From Seriola aureovittata (Eukaryota; Chordata; Actinopteri; Carangiformes; Carangidae), in assembly GCF_021018895.1 (NCBI RefSeq), contig NC_079376.1:24514001-24578000 (forward strand): 64,000 bases of DNA, in the 5' to 3' direction. The first letter of the stretch is position 1, and every line of letters starts with the position of its first letter. Positions 56,186-64,000 of the stretch are shown here, piece by piece. The translations under genes and the position numbers were made by a program. The notes under the pieces were generated by a model. That model had not been told where the DNA came from and ran no database searches. It saw only the letters and a program-made list of their open reading frames with translations.

Positions 56186-57188
56186 CACACATATCAGCCA
56201 TAACATTATGAGCCCTGACAGGTAAAGTGAATAACATTGATTATCTCGTTACAATGGCACCTGTCAGTGGGTGGGATATATTAGGCAGCAAGTGAACATT
56301 TAGTCCTCTAAATTGATGTGTTGGAAGCAGCAGAATGGGCAATCGCAAGAATCTGAGCGACTTTGACATGGGCTAAATTGTGATGTTTAGGCGACCAAAT
56401 CTGCAGGTCATGTTGGGTGTTCCCAGACTGCAGTGGTTGGTACCAAAAGGTGGTCTAAGGAAGGATAACTGGTGAACCGACGACAGGGCTCGTTGATGTG
56501 TGTTGGGAGCGTCAGAAGGTTTGCTGTGGCACGAATTGATGAAAAAGTAACTGCTGGTTCTGACAGAAAGGTGTCACAACACACAGTGCATGGCAGCTTG
56601 CTGTGTATGGGGCTGCGTAGCCGCAGACCGGTCAGAGTGCCCATGCTGACCCCTGTCCACCGCCAAAAGCGCCTACAACGGGCAGGTGAGCATCAGAACT
56701 AGACCACGGACCAATGGAAGAAGGTGGCCTGGTCTGATGAATCGCGTTTTCTTCTACATCGTGTGGACAGCCAGGTGCGTTGCTTACCTGGGAAAGAGAT
56801 GGCACCAGGATTTTTTATTCCCTAATAGCAGTGGCCTCTTTCAGCAGGAAAATGTTCCTGCCACACTGCACAAACGGATGAGGAATGTTTTGAGGAACGG
56901 AACAACAAGTTCAAGGTGTTGACTTGGCCTCCAAATTCCCCAAATCGCAATCCAATCGAGCATCTGTGGAATGTGCTGGACAAACAAGTCAGATCCATGG
57001 AGCCCCCGCCACACAATTTACAGGACTTAAAGGATCTGCCGCTAATGTCTTGGTGCCAGATACCATAGCACACCTTCAGAGGTCTTCCGGAGTCCATGCT
57101 GCAACGGGTCAGAGCTGTTTTGTTGCCAAAAGGGGGATCTACACAATATTAGGCAGGTGATCATAATGTTATGGCTTGATCGGTGTAT
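56186..57188 (+). mobile_element. Tc1-like transposon with both ends, dead transposase
   Basis: The ends 'ATCAGCCATAACATTATGA' (56193-56211) and 'TCATAATGTTATGGCTTGAT' (57161-57180) are inverted repeats, with CGGTGTATAC beyond. About 1 kb long. The + strand reads through AWSDESRFLLHRVDSQVRC (first catalytic Asp, about 56730-56785). After a deletion, GLFQQENVPA follows (about 56830), where the second Asp (usually FQQDN) has become Glu. Frameshifts separate these from NPIEHLW-like sequence near 56950. It directly abuts the previous Tc1 relic. Confidence 0.85.
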
Positions 57189-57209
57189 ACTGTATATATA
57201 TTTACACAA

Positions 57210-57640
57210 CAGTTCACTCTGACCAAGTAATTTGATTGGATGAGAGTCATTTTATGTGCTGATGTAGAGTAAAACAGCACTGGGCCTTTTAACTACATGT
57301 GTCCCTCGGCTTCACACACTAAAGGTTGTTATATATTTTAGATTGTAAAAAACTTTACAAAGATGAAAATATTTACAGAAATAACATTTGAATTAAATGA
57401 TGTCTGGTCATCAGAGGGGGATGAAGGGAAGAAGCCTGGATACTTTCAGTGCACCTCCAGGTGTGCTCATATGACATCGTCAGGTCAGGAAAAATTTGCT
57501 GCTTAGCAACAGTCCAGTACCAGTCCGGTTGCAGAATTGTTTGTGATGAAATGGTGAAAAAAACAATGGCGCTCATAGAACTGTTGTTTAAAAGCAATAT
57601 CACACTCAAGGTCGTGGTGTTATACTGAATATACATACCA
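57210..57640 (+). repeat. Dispersed repeat family C, uninterrupted copy
   Basis: Matches 38815-39110 and then 39588-39660 in one continuous stretch, showing that those two parts belong to one element. It stops at 'GTGTTATACTGAATAT' before the fold-back part. Confidence 0.75.
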
Positions 57641-59254
57641 TACATATACATATGGTGTGCCTTACCCCACTTAAGCAGGAGTCTGGCATTGTGCACAGTG
57701 AAGTGATCTTAGATGTGTGCTGTATCTTGCTGCTGGTGGACAGTTCTTGTTGCTTCCTGAGGCAATTCTCAACTCAGCTGCAAATGAGGACAAATCCTTT
57801 TCATGGCAGTCCCACTCTGAAATGACTGGGGCACTGCCTTCCTGGAAAGATGATGTCCTATGACAGTAAGGAATGCATACCCCGGCTATGTACACGATTT
57901 TATGCAGCTGATAGCATGGAACTGTGTTTCTGCGTTTTTGCTAACATACACTGTGATAACACTACAACATGAGTGCAGTGAAGAAGTCAGTGTAGGTAGT
58001 TGAGTGGGATATTTCACTTATTTTCCCACTTAGATTTTTTTACATTTCCCAAACCAGAGTGCAGTTACATCACACCCTCTCCAGGCTACTCAGAGCAGGG
58101 AGTGAGCAACACATCTCACACTGTCTGTCTTTAATATGGAATATAATGATTTCCACTTGTCACTGAGATGTGTTTGATGTCAAATCAGGAGCAAAAATGA
58201 ATAGCGCTCAACTGTCAGACTTATATCCCGATCATTTCTCGAATATAAGGGATTTAGAATTTTCTCACACACAAAAGCAACATGGGTATTCACACAGGAA
58301 GGAGGAATTAGCTGAAGTTACATCTCGCTCACCACATGCTGAGCGTGCTTTTAGAGGCTTCCCTCAGGAGGTGCTGCTAAATCCAGTTGCAGGTACTGGC
58401 AGGGGAGGGGCTGTTACTTGTGATTAAACGAGAAAATGTGTCATCACATTTCAACTGTTTGCATAATGAGCATCGTATGGGGGTGTCAAACATACCAAAC
58501 TCATCTCTGCAGGTTTGTGTTCTGCTTGTTGTTTGATGAGCCATCTCCATTACTGGCAGATTTCCTTACACATATGGTTAATGAACTCTGTTGTCGCAGG
58601 CTCGGAATAAGTGGTTGTGTGTGAGGAGCTCAGCCCCACCCTCATGTAAAACACTGCTGACACTAGAGCAGAGGAAGTGTCAGCCACCACCAGACAAGTC
58701 AGCAAAGTGCTGAGACCAGCACTGACATGGTACATCTTAGTCATGATGGAGTGCTGAGAATGGCTTCGATCCCTGGTCCCTTGAGGGGAAACTCATAAGA
58801 CCCAGAGTGTAATGATGGTTTCCTTCACCAAGTCAATATTCAATACACCCCACAACATGGCAGTGTGAGATGGAACAACCAAGATTTTTGCTTTTAATTC
58901 TTTTATTGATTGAGTTCAAACGGGCATTATAACTTATAACTTAATAGTCACAAAATAAAAAAGAATTTATAAATAAACTATTAATTCATTAATGAATACT
59001 GAAAATTTTAAAATGGATTTACAAAAAAAGCATAAAACTCTCATTAGATAAACCCTTTATAAATACCTTGAGTAATTCATGAATAAATAATAGAATTTGA
59101 AAAACTATTTAAAAAGGCATTTTAAAAATATAAATACATTCATAGATTCTCTCTTCTATTTCCATTTCCTTTTCCCAGCTGCTTTTCCTTTTGTCTATTA
59201 GCTAATTGATTTGCTTAGTTAACCAAGCTAGACTATTATTTAGTATCTCACACA
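57641..59254. other. Intergenic sequence without a gene
   Basis: No exon is recognised. AT-rich from 58880 to 59160. Short frames at 58170-58624 lack family resemblance. Confidence 0.35.
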
Positions 59255-59610
59255 GAGCACAGCCTCCGTCTGGATCCACAATAGTTTAGAACAACACAGA
59301 TTTGTTAGAGGCAGGTCTTTATGTCTAACTCCCTCTGTTTCATATGGAGAGTTGGTCATAGCTGTTAGTACGAAGCCTCGTTAACTATGACTTCTCTCTC
59401 TCCCTCCCTCTCTCCTGCTCTCTCTGCTCGGTCTTGTGTTTAGTTATTCCCTTGCCTCCTTTAGTAATAATGATACTTGTAATGAAAGTAGTTTATTTGC
59501 TGTAATGGAGGCCAGGCTCAGTGTATTGGAAGTACTCCTCCACTTCCCTGCAGTTCCCAAGCAGCCGAGAAACTGGAGAAGCTCAGTAGACTGTAGCTTG
59601 GTCAGCAATC
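59255..59610 (-). repeat. Dispersed repeat family B, copy 2 (reverse)
   Basis: Reverse complement of the middle of copy 1: 'CACAGCCTCCGTCTGGATCC', 'TCCCTCCCTCTCTCCTGCTC', 'TCCTTTAGTAATAATGATAC' and 'GTATTGGAAGTACTCCTCC'. The outer parts of the family are absent. Confidence 0.75.
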
Positions 59611-59696
59611 AGCTGACCAGTTTTGGAAATATTATCAGTCAGTCCGTGACATTCCAGATTACAGGGCTGGAATCAAAAATCAAAATCTCTGATTGA

Positions 59697-60040
59697 CAAA
59701 AGTCTTCAGACCCTTAAGTAAGAACTTTGTAGCAGCAGCCAGATGCAATTTCAGCCTCTAGTCTTCTTGGGTGAGTCTCTACAAGCTTTCCACGCCTGGA
59801 TTTGGGCAGTTTATTCCATTCATCCTCTCAGGCTCCATCAGATTGGATGTGAACTGTCATCTTCAGGTCACTCCACAGATGGTCTATGGGTTTTAAGTCT
59901 GGACTTTGGCTGGTCCACTGAAGGACAGTTAGAGACTTGTCCTGAAGACACTCCAGTTTTGTCTTGACTGTAGGTAGGAAGGTTTTCTTCAAGAAGGACC
60001 TCTCTGTATTGTGCTGCATTCATCCTTCCCTTATTTCTTG
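59697..60040 (-). mobile_element. Salmonid-type Tc1 fragment (reverse)
   Basis: The minus strand encodes NAAQYREVLLEENL and, downstream, LECLQDKSLTVLQWTSQSPDLKPIDHLW, which is Tc1 transposase. The usual catalytic NPIEhLW has become KPIDHLW (Glu to Asp). On the + strand 'TTCAGACCCTTAAGTAAGAA' and 'CTCTAGTCTTCTTGGGTGAG' follow the known order of this family. Both ends are missing and a deletion removes the region before the second Asp. Confidence 0.8.
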
Positions 60041-60469
60041 TATATATATGTATAACCACCTGAAATGTGCATCAGGATGGTTTGGTGAGCGTAGTCAGGT
60101 AAGTGTTTTGCTAAAATCTATCAACCTAAAGCAGATAGTCACAGCGAAACAGTTAGTAATTCATTCCAGCACAGTGAAGTGAATCCTGTACGATCCACTC
60201 CATCCAAATGAGTCTCCAGGGTAATCAAAGCAGAAAACACATTGTTAGACAATACAGGCAAATAACAGGCCGAAGAATTCCTCTGCTGTAATCATCCATT
60301 ACAAATCACATCACAGAGAGCAATCACTTCTGGTTTACCTCTGGGGTTTGAGCTTGTTTGACGATGAATGACGATGTGAAAAACAAGAGAAATGACTGCA
60401 GCAACGAGGGAAGTAAATAAGACCGCGGAGAAATCACTGATTACTAAACAGACCAGGGGCCTGAATGGT
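60041..60469. other. Intergenic sequence without recognised features
   Basis: No gene or repeat is recognised. Confidence 0.35.
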
Positions 60470-60665
60470 TAGAGAAGCTAAATGACCACAAAAAAAGCCA
60501 CTAGGCAACCACAAAGAAACACAAATGGACTGTAAACAGAAGCAATAACAAAGAGATAGCCACAAACACAAAGAAAAACAACCATAAAAAGATGCTAAAG
60601 GACCAAAAAGAGACACAATGATCACAAAGAGATACACAATAATCACAAAGAGAGACAACACGACT
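60470..60665. repeat. Degenerate ACAAAGAGACACAA minisatellite
   Basis: Repeated words 'CACAAAGA(A/G)A', 'AAATGACCACAA' and 'AATGATCACAAAGAGATACA' with a period of about 20-24 bp. Base composition is A-rich and C-containing with almost no T on this strand. It is a common fish minisatellite-like repeat. Confidence 0.75.
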
Positions 60666-61635
60666 ACACACAATGCAGCTGCATCAGTTTCATTGGATGG
60701 GGTTCTTTACATGATATATGGACATAATCCATACATGCTTGGAGGTACACTGGGTAATAATTAGATCTTTTTGTGTCTTTGCAGACTGAACAGACACTGT
60801 TCCTCCCTCTCTGTAGTACACTTCTGCTCCTCTAGGTGGCACTAAGATGTTACATTTCCGCAGATGATTCCAGACACACACACTCACACACACACACTTG
60901 ACAATCCATTTCCTGCCCTCTCACCACATTACTATTCCTCACCAGCAGGGACCCTCAGGCAGAAGGTGGAACTTTTAATATGTACATTTTCCAATGGCCA
61001 AAGCCACATCTAAGTGTTTCACAAACAGGGATAATTATTTGCGAATAGCAGATTGTGAGCGCTCCCCACCGACCCCTTTAACTCCAGCTGGTGTCTCCCT
61101 CAAATCTCTCCTTTTCAGTGGGGCTTAATTGGCGTGATCTCCGGCAGCATGAGGGGGTGGGGGGTGGGGGGGGGGTGTGTGTGGGCAAGACCAGTTAGGC
61201 CTGTGACAGCTGCTGAGAAAGTGGGAACACAACTATCCACACCATCCGCAGCACCACCACCGTGACGGAGACAGGCCTGAGAGTGGAGTAGCTTTACAAA
61301 GATCTCTGCTAAGAAGCAGGAGACTAAACAATGAAGTGTGCAGAAAGCGACGGGCTCCAGATTGATAGATGATGCCGTGCAGCTGATGTGGGGGCAGTTA
61401 CAGACGATGTATTGTTGTTTAATTTGGAGTGCTTGTTATAGAGTTACAGTCAGCTGAATGACTCCTGTGTGGAGGTCTAATTTGAAAAGAGACTGAGATG
61501 GAAAGTGTCTGCAGACAGCAGATGGATCTCAGTTACACGTGAGTGAAATGCAAACTGTGGAATAGACGGGGGTGAGAGAGGGATACTTGAACAATGTGCT
61601 GTCAAAACTCTACACACTTTGGAATATCCCTGTCG
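60666..61635. other. Intergenic, with possible conserved segment
   Basis: The part at about 60970-61140 is complex ('GGGATAATTATTTGCGAATA', 'GGGGCTTAATTGGCGTGATC') and may be conserved. A G-rich stretch lies at 61154-61180. No exon is seen. Confidence 0.3.
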
Positions 61636-62375
61636 GACTGACTGACTGATTTTCTGACTGACTGACTGGCTGATCATATGTTCACCACTGGTCAGCCAAG
61701 TGCCTTGTCACAGAGTTGGGAATTTCTGGATCAAACAGGTTCTATCGGGGGGGATGTTTACAGCTGCAGTGTTGACAAATTAGCTCATTGTGTCTAGATT
61801 TAGACTTTGTTTCAAACAGACTAGGTATCAAAACAGATTGGGTATAAACCTGGTTCAGGTCTGGACCGTGTATTGATGCCGACCGCGGGCTTAGGGCTAC
61901 ACCTCTTGTTTCGACCAGTCTACTGAGCCGCTCCAGTTTCCCAGCTGCTCAGAAACTGCAGGGAAGAGGAGGAGCACTTCCAATACACTGAGCCTCGCTT
62001 CAATTACAGCAAATTAACTACTTTCATTACAAGTATCATTATTACTAAAGGATTCAGAGAAATAACTAAACATAAGACACACTGAGCAGAGACAGCAGGA
62101 GAGAGGGAGGGAGAGAGAGGAGTCATTGGTCGCTGTCAAAGAAGCTAGCAGATCTAAATAGCATGTAAACAACAGAAACTAAACTGATGGAGGTTGTGAG
62201 CTGTGAGAGACTAAATAAGAAAGATAGTCTGCCTCTTCTAACTTTCTCTCTGAGTGATCATGTTACAGTAAATCCAGCTGAAATCACAGTTCAGTCTTTG
62301 TCTTTCATTAAAGTGTTTGGTGATTTTGTCAGATGACTTTGCAGTTATAAAATATGGATTTGACCAGAGGTGAGA
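61636..62375 (+). repeat. Dispersed repeat family B, copy 3
   Basis: Collinear with 14451-15130, from GACTGACTGACTG to 'GATTTGACCAGAGG'. It has about 100 bp of extra sequence near 61830-61915, and a middle part missing around 62130-62210. Confidence 0.8.
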
Positions 62376-64000
62376 GATGTGAGCGTTTGGTGATTAGACT
62401 CCATTTGTAACGGGGTGACGCTTTGCGAGGTATAGAAAACCCCTTCGGCGTCTGGACTCCACTGGTGGGGGTGATGTGGACTCTGATGTGCTTGACCTGG
62501 TTCTGGATATGAAGACTAGAGGTGGATGGTGTGGAGGAGGGTCGCAGCAGTACGGACTGAACTGACAGCTGACAGCAGGAGAGAGGAGAACAGATTTTAA
62601 AGTTTGACAGTGAGAATGTGATTGGCGACGTGATTTTGACAGCGTCAATGTGATTGACAGCGACAGCTAGATTGGCTAGATCATGGCGAAATGTGACCGA
62701 AAACACCTGTAGTCTGATTACAAGAACTGGGGTGAGAGAGAGAGCAAGACAAGCTAGACAAGCTAGACCACGCTATTCTCTTGGCTTGTATTTTGAAATA
62801 TTTACTTTTATTTCCATGCCACCTGATTACCTTTATTCATTCTTATATTCAACAAGGAAAAAAAAAAAAAAGAATTTGTAAACACCTGAATTGAACCGTT
62901 TCTTCCAATTGGATATTCTTATTTTAATTTTTTTATTCTGGCAACAAAGACAGTTTTCTATTTTTGGTTTAAAACAAACAAACAAACAAAAAAAAAAACC
63001 GAACTGCCTGAATGTTCATAAATGCAAGAAAACATAGCAGACTTATTACCCTTAAATTCCCTTTAAACAAATTTGGTCGGTGATTTCAGTGCAATTCTGT
63101 GTAAGATGTAAGATTTTTAACTGTCATGCAAACAGCACCTAGAGTGGGTTCATGCTGTGATAGTCAGAGTAAGATAAAAGGAATATAATCTAAGTGGCTT
63201 ATTGATTTGTCTTTAAACATGTTCTATATTAAAATACATAAAAATGCCACACATAAACAAACAACACAATAAAAGCATTTTCTTCACTTGAAATTGCACA
63301 TTAAGCACATTATGTAAATGTAGCTTAAAAAGTGCATTTTATATGGTACACATTGTGCAGGTTAATGCACTTTGAGAGACAGATGTTGAAGATCTATCCT
63401 TGCTCCCAGCATGAATGTGTTTTATAAAGGTGAAGTCGCCACAGTTGTCAACTTAACATCACTGTATCAGACCTCCATAACTTCTCTGACAAAGGGGAAA
63501 ATATACTGCACAGACACATTAGAGCAAATGAGGAAAAGAAAAAGTGGCATTTCAGCCAAATGAGGTGAATATTATATTGAAGGAAACAGAAGCAAAAAAC
63601 CCATTTTGCTTATTAGATTCAAGGACATGTTGACAAATGAGGACCGAATGAAAGTGTGGGACGACTATGCCAAAAAATGTGTGGTAGCCTACACTTCTCT
63701 GTAAGACAGCTGAGCAGTTGTCATGGTGATGACTGTTTCCATGATGGTGGTGACACAACACATACACAACACAGGAAGAGTCAGGTAGACATAAAAAACT
63801 TTCACCCTAACCCACAGACAGTTAACAACACATCTGCAGCTCCTCCCAGCTCTGTGGACCTTTCAGCAGTTTCACAGTCCCAGTCTCACCACTCATGTTA
63901 AATTGGTTTCCAGCAGTGGCAGGGAACTGTTTCCAGTTCAGCTCTGATAAACCCGCTGCACATAAACTGCCCAGCACCACACAGCAGACAGACACACTTA
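62376..64000. other. Intergenic sequence to the window end
   Basis: No exon is recognised. A-rich runs lie near 62856-62870 and 62973-62998. The frame at 62329-62706 (minus) lacks family resemblance. Confidence 0.35.

Noticed and set aside
62329..62706. 125-codon minus-strand frame next to family B copy 3
   Set aside because: No known domain. The frame begins in repeat sequence and is not shared with the other copies.

Overview
The window is vertebrate nuclear DNA from a ray-finned fish, most likely a percomorph teleost. I infer this from its single gene, a teleost-length goosecoid, and from its repeats: several Tc1-like transposons, LINE 3' tails, a hAT-type MITE, and many CA/GT, poly-G and poly-C microsatellites typical of spiny-rayed fishes. 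The species cannot be named from sequence alone.

Only one protein-coding gene can be supported. It is gsc (goosecoid), on the + strand, with three coding exons at 19990-20305, 21055-21314 and 22356-22505. These encode 241 residues with an eh1/GEH repressor motif and a complete homeodomain carrying lysine at position 50. A compact promoter lies just upstream: a palindromic K50 site matching the known goosecoid autoregulatory site, a P3 homeodomain palindrome, a FoxH1-type site, a Smad-type CAGAC, a perfect CRE and a TATA box. The 5' UTR has a minimal upstream ORF, and the 3' UTR has a long GT tract.

The other ~61 kb has no recognisable host gene: about 20 kb upstream of gsc and 41 kb downstream. 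This fits a gene-poor regulatory landscape around a developmental control gene. Several blocks look like ordinary, complex, non-repeat sequence rich in TAAT/ATTA motifs. They are candidate conserved non-coding elements, notably 1.9-2.95 kb, 16.64-17.14 kb, 18.44-18.96 kb, 29.15-29.56 kb, 36.95-37.57 kb, 44.23-45.44 kb and 48.95-49.87 kb.

The rest is a mosaic of transposable elements and dispersed repeats. At least five Tc1-like relics are present (40.9, 54.0, 55.7, 56.2 and 59.7 kb). The first keeps an intact DD34E catalytic triad but has lost its N-terminal half. Also present are LINE 3' ends (0.2, 9.5, 11.4, 33.5 and 55.1 kb), an L1-type ORF2 fragment (34.4 kb), a hAT-like MITE with an 8-bp target duplication (47.7 kb), and a TTAA-ended MITE in two opposite-facing copies (26.2 and 50.1 kb). 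A tRNA-like SINE (46.7 kb) and a possible solo LTR (52.6 kb) complete the mobile set. Several moderate-copy families recur within the window, including one that carries nuclear-receptor DR1-like motifs (5.3, 6.3 and 36.1 kb) and an unnamed ~0.65-kb family (14.5, 59.3 and 61.6 kb). A ~225-bp tandem repeat lies at 28.3 kb.
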